Source of the DNA: Chromatiaceae bacterium | GTDB taxonomy: Bacteria; Pseudomonadota; Gammaproteobacteria; Chromatiales; Chromatiaceae | Assembly (NCBI GenBank): GCA_024235215.1 | Contig: JACKMU010000009.1 | Span: 75,609 to 139,608, forward strand | Direction of reading: 5' to 3' | Length of the DNA stretch: 64,000 bases | Part shown: piece by piece, positions 8,655 through 18,923 of the stretch | Position numbering within the stretch: the first letter of the stretch is position 1 | Layout of the letters: every line of letters begins with the position of its first letter | Translations under genes and position numbers: made by a program | Notes under the pieces: model-generated | Database searches by the model: none | What the model was told of the DNA's origin: nothing | Seen by the model: only the letters and a program-made list of their open reading frames with translations

Positions 8655-9788
8655 TTAGCTTTCCATCTGGCCGCTGGCCGACACTGGGTTGGCAACGATG
8701 CGAATATCCGAACCCAGCATACGCAGATCGTTGATCCGCAATGAGATACGCTGCTCCATCCGCTCCAGTCCTGGCAGATGGAAAAGCCCGCGTGCGGTAT
8801 CTCCCATCAGGTGGGGAGCCGCGTACAGCACCAGTTCATCCACCAGCCCCGCCGCGAGGAACGCACCCGCCAGCCTGGGGCCGGCTTCGACCAACAGCTC
8901 GTTTATCTGACGACGGCCAAGTTCATCCAGCAATGCACCGAGATCGATCCGGCCATCCTGACCCGGCAGCCGCAGCACCTCCACCCCGGCTGCCGCAAGT
9001 GGATGCGAGTCTTTAGCGTCGGCCTGGCAGACGACCAGGGTATCTCCGCGCAGCGAGACCATTTTCGCACTGGGTGGTGTGCGCAAACGAGGATCGAGCA
9101 CCACCCGCAGCGGTTGTGGCAACTGATCCGCCGTGGTGATATCCGGGGGGAGACCGCACTCCAGACGCACATTCAGTGACGGATCGTCTGCCAGCAGTGT
9201 GCCGATGCCGGTAACGATCGCGTCGCTGCGTGCACGCCACCGCTGTACATCCTGGCGTGCCGCACTGCCAGTGATCCAGCGGCTCTCGCCGCTAGCCATC
9301 GCGGTTCTACCGTCCAGGCTCATCGCCAGCTTGCAGCGCACATAGGGCCGCCCAAAGCGCATGCGCTTGATAAATCCCGGATTCAACGCCGCTGATTGCG
9401 CCGCCATCACGCCTTGAACGACTTCGATTCCCGCCTGCCGCAGGCGGCTGAATCCGGCACCGGCCACATGCGGATTAGGGTCTTCCATCGCTGCCACCAC
9501 CCGGCTGACACCCGCTTCGATCAGCGCTTCGGTGCAGGGCGGGGTACGGCCCCGATGACAGCAGGGCTCCAATGTCACATAGGCGGTCGCACCACGCGCA
9601 TCCGCTCCGGCCACGCATAGGGCGTTCGGTTCCGCATGAGGCTCTCCGGCACGCCGGTGGTACCCCTCACCAACCAACCTCCCATCACGCACCAACACAC
9701 AGCCAACCCTGGGGTTGGGATGGGTCGTGTAGAGTCCATTGCGGGCTAACCGCAGCGCCCGCGCCATAAAGTGGTGATCTGCTTCCAC
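8655..9788 (-). CDS. ribD: Bifunctional diaminohydroxyphosphoribosylaminopyrimidine deaminase / 5-amino-6-(5-phosphoribosylamino)uracil reductase
   Basis: Carries out the second and third steps of riboflavin synthesis. The N-terminal deaminase domain (to about residue 145) has the zinc motif PHAEPNAL and TLEPCCHRGRTPPC. The C-terminal reductase domain has KLAMSLDGRTA, SRWITGSAARQDV and LLVEAGPRLAGAFL. The start is a GTG that shares one base with the nrdR stop (TAGTG at 9790-9786), which implies translational coupling. The stop is directly followed by ribE. Confidence 0.95.
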   Translation of the reverse strand: MEADHHFMARALRLARNGLYTTHPNPRVGCVLVRDGRLVGEGYHRRAGEPHAEPNALCVAGADARGATAYVTLEPCCHRGRTPPCTEALIEAGVSRVVAAMEDPNPHVAGAGFSRLRQAGIEVVQGVMAAQSAALNPGFIKRMRFGRPYVRCKLAMSLDGRTAMASGESRWITGSAARQDVQRWRARSDAIVTGIGTLLADDPSLNVRLECGLPPDITTADQLPQPLRVVLDPRLRTPPSAKMVSLRGDTLVVCQADAKDSHPLAAAGVEVLRLPGQDGRIDLGALLDELGRRQINELLVEAGPRLAGAFLAAGLVDELVLYAAPHLMGDTARGLFHLPGLERMEQRISLRINDLRMLGSDIRIVANPVSASGQMES

Positions 9789-10297
9789 TATCCGCCACCC
9801 TGGTCATCGAGCAGGTCCATCTGCTGACGCTTCACCTCCGGGGGCAGCTGTTTCTCCAACTGTTCGATCTCCTCGCGAAATGCGTTGACATCTTCGAACT
9901 TACGATAGACCGACGCAAAACGAACATATGCCACATGGTCGAGACTGCGCAGCTCCTCCATCACCCATTCGCCTACCAGACGCGACGGCACCTCCCGCTC
10001 GCCAGTGGCGATGAGTCGGCGGCGGATACGGTTCAGTGCCTGCTCCACCTGCTCGGTGCCCACCGGCCGCTTCTCCAGAGCCCTGGTCATCCCGGATACC
10101 AGCTTCCGGTCGTCGAAAGGAACCCTGCTGCCGTCGTTCTTTACCACCTGCGGCAGATTGAGCTCGGGAATTTCGTAAGTGGTGAAACGTTCGTTGCAAA
10201 CCGTGCACTGTCGCCGACGGCGCACCTGATCACCCTCCCCGGACAGCCTGGAGTCGATCACTTTGGTATCCTGAGCGGAGCAGAACGGACAGCGCAT
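9788..10297 (-). CDS. nrdR: Transcriptional repressor NrdR
   Basis: Zinc-ribbon and ATP-cone repressor of ribonucleotide reductase genes; it senses the ATP/dATP ratio. The product starts MRCPFCSAQDTKVIDSR, with the four zinc cysteines in CPFC and CTVC (RRRRQCTVCNERFTTYE), followed by the ATP-cone segment PQVVKNDGSRVPFDDRKL. A longer open frame begins at 10354, but the ATG at 10297 gives the invariant N-terminus. The C-terminal tail is slightly longer than the E. coli protein. The gene lies one base downstream of the glyA stop and overlaps ribD. Confidence 0.95.
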   Translation of the reverse strand: MRCPFCSAQDTKVIDSRLSGEGDQVRRRRQCTVCNERFTTYEIPELNLPQVVKNDGSRVPFDDRKLVSGMTRALEKRPVGTEQVEQALNRIRRRLIATGEREVPSRLVGEWVMEELRSLDHVAYVRFASVYRKFEDVNAFREEIEQLEKQLPPEVKRQQMDLLDDQGGG

Positions 10298-10298
10298 C

Positions 10299-11552
10299 TC
10301 AGCGATAGACGGGATAACGCGCGCAGAGCTCCAATACCCGGCCCTTGACTTCATTGATCACCGCAGGATCGCCGCGGCTATCGATGATATCGCACATCCA
10401 GCCGGCCAACTCCCGCGCCTCCGCCTCTCCGACGCCACGGGTGGTGAGTGCTGGTGTACCGACGCGGATACCGCTGGTTACGAAAGGTGACTGGGGATCG
10501 TTCGGCACCGCATTCTTGTTGACGGTGACATTGGCCGAACCCAGCCAATTGTCGACATCCTTGCCAGTCAGCCCAGCCTGGATGAAGCTGACCAGAAACA
10601 GATGGTCGTCGGTGCCGCCGGAGACCACATCGTAACCCCGGTCGATAAACTGCTGAGCCATGGCGCGGGCATTGACCAGCACCTGCTGTTGATAGCGTTT
10701 GAACTCCGGATCCATCGCCTCCTTGAGCGCAACCGCCTTGGCCGCGATCACATGCATCAACGGACCGCCCTGGGTACCGGGGAACACCAGTGAATTGAGC
10801 CGCTTCTCGATCTCCGCATTGGCCTTGGCCAGAATCAACCCGCCGCGCGGCCCACGCAACGTCTTGTGGGTGGTGGTGGTGGTGACGTCGGCGATCTGTA
10901 CCGGGCTGGGATAGAGGCCGGCAGCGACCAGACCGGCCACGTGCGCCATATCAACGAACAGGTAGGCATCCACCAGATCGGCAATCTCGCGAAAACGGTG
11001 CCAATCGACCACCCTGGAGTAGGCGGAAAAACCGGCGACGATCATCTTGGGGCTATGCTCGAGTGCCAGCTCCCTGACGGAATCATAATCGATCTCACCG
11101 GTTTCGGGATTCAGTCCGTACTGAACCGCATGGTAGATCATGCCGGAGAAATTCGGCTTGGCGCCGTGTGTGAGATGTCCCCCATGCGCCAGGCTCATGC
11201 CGAGAATGGTATCCCCAGGTTTACATAATGCCATATAGACCGGGGCGTTGGCCTGAGATCCCGAATGGGGTTGAACATTGGCGTAGTCCGCACCAAACAG
11301 CTCCTTGGCCCGATCGATGGCCAGCTGCTCGACTTGGTCAACATATTCGCAGCCCCCGTAATAACGCTTTCCCGGGTACCCTTCGGCATACTTGTTGGTC
11401 AATACCGAGCCCTGCGCCTGCAGCACCCGCGGACTGGTATAGTTTTCCGATGCAATCAGCTCGACATGATCCTCCTGCCGCTGCTCTTCCCCCTGTATAG
11501 CCGCCCAAAGCTCACTATCATAACCCTCGATCCGCATCTCTTTGCTGAACAT
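10299..11552 (-). CDS. glyA: Serine hydroxymethyltransferase
   Basis: PLP enzyme interconverting serine and glycine with transfer of a one-carbon unit to tetrahydrofolate. Motifs include LIASENYTSPRVLQAQGSV, NKYAEGYPGKRYYGGCEYVD, ANVQPHSGSQAN and the PLP-lysine segment DVTTTTTHKTLRGPRGG. The product of 417 residues is the usual length. The start has a good site (GGAGCAGGA). It heads the minus-strand block into nrdR and the riboflavin genes; the 76 bases upstream contain only a short promoter-sized spacer. Confidence 0.97.
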   Translation of the reverse strand: MFSKEMRIEGYDSELWAAIQGEEQRQEDHVELIASENYTSPRVLQAQGSVLTNKYAEGYPGKRYYGGCEYVDQVEQLAIDRAKELFGADYANVQPHSGSQANAPVYMALCKPGDTILGMSLAHGGHLTHGAKPNFSGMIYHAVQYGLNPETGEIDYDSVRELALEHSPKMIVAGFSAYSRVVDWHRFREIADLVDAYLFVDMAHVAGLVAAGLYPSPVQIADVTTTTTHKTLRGPRGGLILAKANAEIEKRLNSLVFPGTQGGPLMHVIAAKAVALKEAMDPEFKRYQQQVLVNARAMAQQFIDRGYDVVSGGTDDHLFLVSFIQAGLTGKDVDNWLGSANVTVNKNAVPNDPQSPFVTSGIRVGTPALTTRGVGEAEARELAGWMCDIIDSRGDPAVINEVKGRVLELCARYPVYR

Positions 11553-11628
11553 CAGATCCTGCTCCGCGAATAGAAAAGCGTTATTCTAACAGCAAGATAA
11601 ATTCGCGTCTGCCCTCTATCAGTGCTGC

Positions 11629-13122
11629 TCAGAGTGCTCTCCGGGACTCGCTCAGCAATGGGGACTCCGCTCCCAGTTCCCCCCGTCTCGACCCGGCTGC
11701 CGGCAGCGGGTACTCCTTCAACTCCGCTGCGCTCTTCAACCTGTCCAGTGTTTTTTTCTCCTCCGCACCACCCTTGCTGCGTTGTATCGGGATCGGGGAT
11801 TGTGACGCGGGCGTACCAGGCTCGGCCTCTCTCAATGGCAGCCGACCACCCGACCAATCACTCACCTGATTGCGGATCCTGGTCAGTCCGATACGGTTCC
11901 ACAGTGCCTGCTTGGCAACCCCCTGCAACTGCTGGCTGGGCAGCGTGACCAATAACAGAGTGAGGCCGACCAGCAGCGCTGCTACCAGACCCCAGGCTGG
12001 CATCCAGCTGCGTTGAGTTTTCCGCTCGGCAGCAGCGGTCCGGCCTGCGGTTCCGGTGTACGCAAATTCCGCCAGCGCCTGCGTTGGCAACTGCCATGAA
12101 GCAGCATCCGCTGGTGAAATCGGCAGCTGATCAGACGCGGAGCAAGCTCCTGTCCCCTGTGCTGCCGACACCGGCGGTCGTGCAACCTTTTTCGCGGTGC
12201 GCTCAGACGCTGCAACCGCAGCGTCGGTCAGCGCAGTTTGCGCCAGCCGCCGCAGATCGTCCGGGTTGAAGCGCTCCTGAACGATGAGCGCGCTGTTCTC
12301 CCGAATCGAATAGTGTTCCGCGCGAAGTTCGCGGATAACAGTCGCGATATCCGCGGCATCCAGCTGCTGTTTTTCCTCGAGATAGCCATGCAGCATCAGT
12401 CGGCTGCAGATATGGTTGATGCGTCGCGGCAAACCGTCGCTGAAACGGAACAGCTCTGGAAAGATCCCCGGCGCAAAGGCGGGATTACCGCACCACCCGG
12501 CTACACCGAGACGGTGCAGCACGTACGCAACAAACTCGTCCGGTTGCAGCGGTTCTATGTGACAAGCGGCTATGATGCGCTGGTTGAGCTGTTCCAGTGA
12601 GGGCAACGTGACCTTTTCGCGCAGCTCTTCCTGGCCGACCAGAAAGATTTGCAACAGAGGCTCCCCACCGAGATGCAGATTGGTCAGGAGTCTCAACTCT
12701 TCCAGCGCGGAGAGCGCCAGCCCCTGAGCCTCATCCACGATCAGCAGTGCCCGTTTTCCCGATTTGAAATCGTTGCTGAAGCGATCTGTGAGCTGACGCA
12801 GGATCTCCGACTTCTCCATCCGTCCGCTATTCAGTCCAAATCCACCGGCAACCATCCTGAGGATGTCGTCGGCTTCCACCTGGGTCGTTACCAGGCGGGC
12901 CAAACTGAATCTGGAGCCGTCGAGTTCCGCGAGCAAATCGTCGATCAAGGTGGTTTTGCCGGTTCCCGGCGCACCGGTAATCATCACGAAACCCTCGCGA
13001 CGACGTAGCGCATAACGCAGATAGGCTTTTGCCTTCGCGAACGATCGGTGCGGCAGACAGAAAGCGTGATCCGGAGTCAAACGAAAGGGATCTGCAGTTA
13101 GGCCGTAATACTCTGTGTACAT
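11629..13122 (-). CDS. ExeA/GspA-like AAA+ ATPase with one membrane segment
   Basis: Membrane-linked ATPase of the ExeA/TniB-like group, which act in assembly of secretion or polysaccharide-export machinery. It begins with the typical MYTEYYGLTADPFRLTPD. Walker A is GAPGTGKTT (about residues 51-59) and Walker B is ALLIVDEAQ; a sensor region LNQRIIAACHIEPL follows. After the AAA domain (to about residue 280) comes a low-complexity linker, a hydrophobic helix near residue 385 (WGLVAALLVGLTLLLVTL) and a polar C-terminal tail without a peptidoglycan-binding domain that I can recognise. It stands alone between glyA and a signalling gene, so its partner machinery is not visible. Confidence 0.8.
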   Translation of the reverse strand: MYTEYYGLTADPFRLTPDHAFCLPHRSFAKAKAYLRYALRRREGFVMITGAPGTGKTTLIDDLLAELDGSRFSLARLVTTQVEADDILRMVAGGFGLNSGRMEKSEILRQLTDRFSNDFKSGKRALLIVDEAQGLALSALEELRLLTNLHLGGEPLLQIFLVGQEELREKVTLPSLEQLNQRIIAACHIEPLQPDEFVAYVLHRLGVAGWCGNPAFAPGIFPELFRFSDGLPRRINHICSRLMLHGYLEEKQQLDAADIATVIRELRAEHYSIRENSALIVQERFNPDDLRRLAQTALTDAAVAASERTAKKVARPPVSAAQGTGACSASDQLPISPADAASWQLPTQALAEFAYTGTAGRTAAAERKTQRSWMPAWGLVAALLVGLTLLLVTLPSQQLQGVAKQALWNRIGLTRIRNQVSDWSGGRLPLREAEPGTPASQSPIPIQRSKGGAEEKKTLDRLKSAAELKEYPLPAAGSRRGELGAESPLLSESRRAL

Positions 13123-13774
13123 CTTGCGACTCCGTACTGCCTGCGGTTGTGTACCGCATTAGAAAGACGCCACCGCCAATACCCGGTCTCAACCCTGCGA
13201 TGGCCTGCCAACCCGCGATCGGAAGTGCCACCTTGTGTTCAGTCGATCCCGCAGACTGATGGCAATCTTCCCGAGCGCGCAGATGACAGTTCCATGCTCG
13301 ACCTGGAAGAAGTTGTCCCCTCCGGCGATCGGTAGATCACACTATGCAAATTATGAGCCGATCATGAATGCTCATGTTTTTATTATCATTTTTTAACCTT
13401 ATGAATACCGTTCCGGTAAAACTGTAAAGAATTCAGACCAATAGAATGCATTTAGGTGATCAATTCTGAGGAGAGCAGTTCAGCGAACCCTGTTTAGTGC
13501 CGACCAACCACCGCATTGAAGCAGGTAACAGAGAAAGGCAACCGCGTCCGCCATAGAGCGTGGACACTGCAGATTTACACAATTGATCAAGGTGAAAATG
13601 GATCGGCCGATACAGTGTTGCATCATTCGGTCAAGCGAAACATAAAACACCGGAAAATGGCGCAAATGACACAGGTGAAGTTGCAGAAGCAGATGACAGG
13701 TACAGGCAGTTGGACAGAATCAGGCGATAGCATACGCAGGTGGTCTCCTCACAGCACTGCGATGGAATCGATGC
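13123..13774. other. AT-rich intergenic region between divergent genes
   Basis: About 650 bases between the divergently transcribed ATPase and GGDEF-EAL genes. The stretch 13330-13450 is clearly AT-richer than its surroundings and probably holds promoters for one or both. No gene, RNA or clear terminator was recognised; short open frames here have no recognisable motif. Confidence 0.5.
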
Positions 13775-16700
13775 ATGGACGGACTTAGGACCGAGAAAAA
13801 AACTGGTAGATCACTCGGCTGGAGAGACTCTCTCAAACTCAGTTTCGGGAGCAATACCGCGTGGTTGGCCGTGGTTCTCTCACTCTTGGTCGTTTTCATC
13901 TCACTGCGCCTCCCGCCGCTGGTTTCCGATATTCGCCACTTCATGGGTACCCCGGAACGTAATATGCAGACGTTGCTGACCGGGGCCACCCGGTTGGCGC
14001 TGGCTGCCGGAAAACTAGCCGATCTCACCGCACATATAAAAAACGCCACTGCGCTCCCTTCGATTCGGGGGATTTTAATCACCGACCGGGATAACCGCAT
14101 CCTCACAGGCGCCTGGCTGGGGGAGGAGTTGTCCGAAATCGACGCCCTGAAAAAGATGGTGCAGGAGAGTTGGCATCAGTGGCCCATCGCCGGAGAGACG
14201 GAGAACCTGGCGCACCTGTTTATCACGCTGGACGAGATCGAAGGTGCCCAGATAACCAGAGAGATCATTCTGGTGCTCTGCGTGATCGCAACCGGTCTGC
14301 TGGTGCTGGCTGTCGTCGTCTCACGCGAAGGACGCAACAGACTGGCGCTGAGAATCGCCGAACTGAGCGGGGCGACCACCCGTATCGCCAACGGAGACTA
14401 TACGGTCAGGGTATCCGTGCAGGGGCGGGACACGCTCGCTGCACTGGCCCACAACTTCAACCGGATGGCTTTGGAGCTGGATCAGACCACCAAAGTGGCG
14501 CGCATCAGCGAGGAGCGCTTCGAGCTGGCTGTGAACGGCAGCAACGATGTCATCTGGGACTGGGATCTGCAGAATAACCGACTCTATCTCTCACCCCGCT
14601 TACACAAGATTCTGGGTTACACCACGCAGGAACTGCCGGGATTCTTCACCGCCTGGGAGCGGTTGATTCATCCTGAGGACAAGCCAAGTCTGTTACAAGC
14701 GTTGGATGAGCACATCAAGAAGGGCAAACCGTTCTACTGCGAACACCGCCTGAAAACCAAACGCGGTGATTGGCTCTGGATGCTGGGGCGCGGCCAGGCA
14801 GTGCGAGAGAAACGGAGCGGTATCGCAACGCGCATGGCGGGTTCCTTTACCGACATTTCGCAACAGAAGGCGATCCAACGGGCGTTGGAGCGGGAAAAGG
14901 AGCGCGCCCAGGTCACCCTGCAGTCGATCACCGATGCGGTGGTGACCACCGACAACCAGGGCTACATCGACTACCTCAATCCCCGGGCTGAGCTGCTGTT
15001 GGGTTTGCCGGCGGATTCAGCAATGAATCATCAGCTGCTGACTGTCTTCAAGCTGACCGACATGCGCAGGAATCCGATTGACGACGATGCGATAACCCAG
15101 GTGCTGCTACAGGGCAGAACGGTTCGATTCAGTGACAACACCCTGCTGCAGCGCGCCAATGGCGAGTGGCTGGCGATCGAGGAGCAGGCCGCGCCACTGC
15201 TCGACCACAATGGCGCGGTGCGCGGAATGGTCATGGTGTTTCATGACATCACCGAGCGCATGAAGCTGTGGGAGGAGCTGCAGAAAGAGCGGGAACGGGC
15301 GCTGGTGACACTGCAGTCGATTGGGGATGGTGTGGTGACGACTGACGTCTCCGGCAGGATCGTCTACATGAATCCGACTGCGGAGAGACTGACCGGATGG
15401 AGCGGTAAAAGTGCCTATGAACGCCCCATCGAAGAGGTGATCAATTTCCTGGACGAGTTTGGCTCCACCTCAATTGCAAAATCGGTGGAGATGGCTTTGA
15501 CGAAAAAACAGGTAGCGACCGATCTGGGACAGGCCGAGCTGCTATCCATCTCTGGTGAAAAGTATATCGTCGAGCACAATATCGCGCCGCTGCGTGACAA
15601 ACACAAAAAGGTGATTGGCGGTGTGGTCATCATTCACAACGTGACCGATCGCTACAAACTGATGCAGCAGCTGTCGCACCAGGCCACGCATGATTCCCTG
15701 ACCCAGCTGGTCAACCGCACTGGCTTTGAGCAGCGGCTGGCCAAACTGCTGCAAGCCAGCTCTACCGAAGACAAGATCAAGAAGCTTCAGCATGTCATCT
15801 GCTACATGGACCTGGACCAGTTCAAAATAGTCAACGACACCTGTGGTCACTCAGCGGGTGATGAGTTGCTGCGTCAGGTGGCTGCACAACTGCAGCGCCA
15901 CGTACGTATCGGCGACACACTCGCCAGATTGGGCGGTGACGAATTCGGCCTGTTGCTGGAAAACTGTCCATTGGAGAACGCACAGTTCATTGCCGAAAAG
16001 ATACGTCAGCACATTGCTGGTTTCCGTTTCTCATCGGACGGCAAGACCTTCGCCATCGGCGTCAGCATCGGTATAGCCCCGATCGACGGCACTCCAGGCA
16101 CCAACGTGGCGACCGTCCTCAGTACCGTGGATCAAGCCTGTTATATCGCCAAAGCCAAGGGTCGCAATCGGATCCATACATTTCAGCCGGGCGATAATGA
16201 GTCCTCCCGCTGGCACAACGAGATGCAGTGGGTACCACATATCAATCAGGCACTCGACGACGGCCACTTCATTCTGTTCGCACAGCCGATTGCGACCATC
16301 GCCAAACCAGAGGCACCTCATTCACACTACGAGGTGCTGCTGCGCATGCAAGCCGACCGCAACACCCTGGTCTCTCCCGGCTCATTTCTCCCTTCGGCCG
16401 AACGCTATGGTCTGATGCCGACCCTCGACCGCTGGGTGGTGGGTAAAGCGATCGAAATGCTGGCCAGTGCCTGGAAGCAGAACCCCGATTTTGCCATCGA
16501 AACCTTCGGCATCAACATCTCCGGCGCGGTGCTCGGCGACAATGATCTGCTGAAGTATGTCAAACAGGCACTCAACAGCTACGGTCTGCCCCCGAGCCTG
16601 CTCTGCTTCGAGATTACCGAAACCGTGGCCATCGCCAACTTCACTCACGCCAACCGCTTCGTCAACGAACTCAAAGCGATGGGCTGCCGCTTCGCACTGG

Positions 16701-17044
16701 ATGATTTCGGCAGCGGTTTCGCTTCGTTCAGCTATCTGAAGACGCTGCCGGTGGACTATCTGAAGATCGACGGATCCTTCGTGCGCCATCTGGCACAGAG
16801 CGCAGTCGACCACACCATGGTAGACGCCATCAATCAGCTGGGTCATGTCATGGGGCTGAAAACCGTAGCTGAATTCGTGGAGACCAAGGACGTGCTGGAG
16901 TCGCTGCGCATTCTCGATGTGGACTATGCCCAGGGCTTCTACATCGGCAAACCGGTCCCGCTGCATCAGATCTGTTTCGGCGCATCCGAAGCGCCGATCG
17001 AAAAGGACGTGTCCACCGACACAAAACAGGCGGTACAGGGTTAA
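13775..17044 (+). CDS. Membrane HAMP-PAS-GGDEF-EAL cyclic di-GMP protein
   Basis: Predicted c-di-GMP synthesis/breakdown enzyme of 1089 residues. Order: transmembrane helix near 28-46, a short periplasmic domain, second helix near 168-190, HAMP, three PAS domains (about 250-630; the first has WDWDLQNNRLYLSPRLHKI), GGDEF (RLGGDEFGLLLENC near 717, motif intact) and EAL (about 830-1080). In the EAL domain the signature reads EVLLRM rather than EALLRW, keeping the metal-binding Glu; FEITETVA, DDFGSGFASFSYLK and LKIDGSFV are present, so both domains could be active. The periplasmic part is short (about 120 residues) and unassigned. No strong ribosome binding site precedes the ATG. Confidence 0.9.
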   Translation: MDGLRTEKKTGRSLGWRDSLKLSFGSNTAWLAVVLSLLVVFISLRLPPLVSDIRHFMGTPERNMQTLLTGATRLALAAGKLADLTAHIKNATALPSIRGILITDRDNRILTGAWLGEELSEIDALKKMVQESWHQWPIAGETENLAHLFITLDEIEGAQITREIILVLCVIATGLLVLAVVVSREGRNRLALRIAELSGATTRIANGDYTVRVSVQGRDTLAALAHNFNRMALELDQTTKVARISEERFELAVNGSNDVIWDWDLQNNRLYLSPRLHKILGYTTQELPGFFTAWERLIHPEDKPSLLQALDEHIKKGKPFYCEHRLKTKRGDWLWMLGRGQAVREKRSGIATRMAGSFTDISQQKAIQRALEREKERAQVTLQSITDAVVTTDNQGYIDYLNPRAELLLGLPADSAMNHQLLTVFKLTDMRRNPIDDDAITQVLLQGRTVRFSDNTLLQRANGEWLAIEEQAAPLLDHNGAVRGMVMVFHDITERMKLWEELQKERERALVTLQSIGDGVVTTDVSGRIVYMNPTAERLTGWSGKSAYERPIEEVINFLDEFGSTSIAKSVEMALTKKQVATDLGQAELLSISGEKYIVEHNIAPLRDKHKKVIGGVVIIHNVTDRYKLMQQLSHQATHDSLTQLVNRTGFEQRLAKLLQASSTEDKIKKLQHVICYMDLDQFKIVNDTCGHSAGDELLRQVAAQLQRHVRIGDTLARLGGDEFGLLLENCPLENAQFIAEKIRQHIAGFRFSSDGKTFAIGVSIGIAPIDGTPGTNVATVLSTVDQACYIAKAKGRNRIHTFQPGDNESSRWHNEMQWVPHINQALDDGHFILFAQPIATIAKPEAPHSHYEVLLRMQADRNTLVSPGSFLPSAERYGLMPTLDRWVVGKAIEMLASAWKQNPDFAIETFGINISGAVLGDNDLLKYVKQALNSYGLPPSLLCFEITETVAIANFTHANRFVNELKAMGCRFALDDFGSGFASFSYLKTLPVDYLKIDGSFVRHLAQSAVDHTMVDAINQLGHVMGLKTVAEFVETKDVLESLRILDVDYAQGFYIGKPVPLHQICFGASEAPIEKDVSTDTKQAVQG

Positions 17045-17174
17045 GTATTTAAATTCCATACCGATACACCAGAGCAACACCCGCTATCGGCGGGTAGCCT
17101 GACGCCGCTCACGAAGGCGACGTTCACCGCAACAGAGGTCGCTAAACCCGTCAGCTTCACCTGCAGCGAGCGCA

Positions 17175-18923
17175 ATGAACCGACAAACACTCCAATCCTG
17201 GCTGACTCTGCAGTGCCAGGCGATGCCCGGTGCGCATGCCGCCTGTGCCCGCATCGCTGCCACTCAGCGCAATGTAGAGTCGCTGGATGCCAGCTGGCCA
17301 CATGGCGAACAGCCCGATGCCGAACTGAATCAACTGTTGGAGATGGCTTTGCAGAGCGGCGGCCCGGTGACATCCATACCGGCAGAGCAGCCGCTGCAGA
17401 GGCCTTCGCTGCTGCGCATCGCCCACCCGATCAACCATCGCGGCAGGAAGCTTGGCGCCATCGCAGTAGAGCTGACGCAGGTGCCGCGAGATCAACAGGC
17501 AGCGGTGCTGCGCCTGATCGAGTGGGGCAACACCTGGCTGGAGCTGCTGTTCCGGGACGAGGATGCCAGCGAGCGGGAAGCAGATCCCCTGCCGCAGGCG
17601 CTGCAATGCATTCTCCAGTCCAATTCGCTGCAACAGGCGGTCATGGCGCTCACTGGATACCTGGCGCACAGTTACGCTTGCGAACGGGTCAGCCTGGGAT
17701 GGACGAGCGGCTCGGGCATCCGCGTGATGGCAATTTCGGACAGCAGCTCGATCGTGCCGCGCAGTGTGCTCGCCCGGCAGTTGCGCGCTGCGATGATGGA
17801 ATCCATGGCACAACAACGGGTAGTGCACTGGCCGACAGAGACTCCCGAGCAGATACCTGCCCATCTGTCTCTGGCCAGAACAGAGCATGATTCGCAGATA
17901 ATGACCTTGACGTTGGAGGATAACGGACGAAGCATCGCCGTACTCACCTTCGAAGCGCACAACCAGATACTCGCCAGTGCAGCGAAACAGCAGCAGATCG
18001 TTACACTGGCACGCCATCTGGGGCCGTTGCTGGCACTCAAACAGACGGGCGAGCGCCTGCTGCCGGGGCGGATTGCACAGTTGACGCGCAACCGGGATGC
18101 CACCCCCGAGCAACACGGCGGGCGGCTCAAAGTGCTGCTGCTGACCTCCCTCCTGGCGCTGGGCGGCTATCTGCTGGCCGGCCAGGCTCCGCACCGTATC
18201 TCCGGATCCGCCCAGATCGAGGGTGCCGTGCAGCGTGCACTGATCGCCCCATTCGATGGCTATGTCGCCGCCGCTTTCGTGCGTGCCGGCGAACGCGTGG
18301 CGGCGGGATCGGTGATGGCCGAGCTGGACGACAGCGAACTGAAGCTGGAACAGCGTCAGCTCAACGGCGAGAAGATCGAACTGGAGAAGCAGTATCGTAA
18401 AGCGCTGGCCGGACTGGATCATGCCGAAGCGCGCATCCTGAAAGCGCAGATCGCTCAGGCTGAGGCACGTATCGATCTGGTGGGACAGACACTGGGCCGG
18501 ACCCGGTTGCGCGCCCCCTTTTCCGGTGTGGTGGTCAGCGGTGATCTGAGCCGCTCACTCGGCAAACCGGTTCGGCGCGGCGAAGTGCTGCTGGAACTGG
18601 CGCCACTCGACGCCTACCGGGTGGCTATCGAAATTGCCGATCAGGATATCTCCGCTATCGCGCTGGGGCAGCATGGAACGCTCATACTGGCTGCGCGACC
18701 CGGCGAAAAACTGGCGCTGGAGGTGATCAACATCACCCACATGCCCATTGACGAAGGCAACGGATTCCGGGTCGAGGCACGGCTGAGCGGTGATCTCGAA
18801 AGCCTGCGGCCCGGTATGCGTGGCGTCGCCAAGGTGGAGGCGGGAGCGCGCAGCAGATTCTGGATCTGGACCCATGAGATCGGCGACTGGCTGGGATACC
18901 GTCTCTGGGCCTGGCTGCCGTGA
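17175..18923 (+). CDS. HlyD-family periplasmic adaptor with cytoplasmic GAF-like domain
   Basis: Membrane fusion protein of 582 residues. The N-terminal 310 residues look soluble and contain a GAF-like region (about 130-300, QAVMALTGYLAHSYACERVS onward). A single membrane helix follows near 320-335 (LTSLLALGGYLLAG), then a HlyD/biotinyl-lipoyl hairpin: GTVQ-like strand, FDGYVAAAFVRAGERVAAGS, a short coiled coil, and RLRAPFSGVVVSGDLS. The combination suggests a transport adaptor whose activity responds to a cytosolic signal (inference). It overlaps the next gene by four bases (GTGA), so the two are made together. Confidence 0.8.
   Translation: MNRQTLQSWLTLQCQAMPGAHAACARIAATQRNVESLDASWPHGEQPDAELNQLLEMALQSGGPVTSIPAEQPLQRPSLLRIAHPINHRGRKLGAIAVELTQVPRDQQAAVLRLIEWGNTWLELLFRDEDASEREADPLPQALQCILQSNSLQQAVMALTGYLAHSYACERVSLGWTSGSGIRVMAISDSSSIVPRSVLARQLRAAMMESMAQQRVVHWPTETPEQIPAHLSLARTEHDSQIMTLTLEDNGRSIAVLTFEAHNQILASAAKQQQIVTLARHLGPLLALKQTGERLLPGRIAQLTRNRDATPEQHGGRLKVLLLTSLLALGGYLLAGQAPHRISGSAQIEGAVQRALIAPFDGYVAAAFVRAGERVAAGSVMAELDDSELKLEQRQLNGEKIELEKQYRKALAGLDHAEARILKAQIAQAEARIDLVGQTLGRTRLRAPFSGVVVSGDLSRSLGKPVRRGEVLLELAPLDAYRVAIEIADQDISAIALGQHGTLILAARPGEKLALEVINITHMPIDEGNGFRVEARLSGDLESLRPGMRGVAKVEAGARSRFWIWTHEIGDWLGYRLWAWLP

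Noticed and set aside
17157..18422. Long minus-strand open frame opposite the GAF-HlyD gene
   Set aside because: The plus-strand gene has clear domains; the minus frame is low-complexity Gln/Arg-rich shadow sequence of G+C-rich codons.
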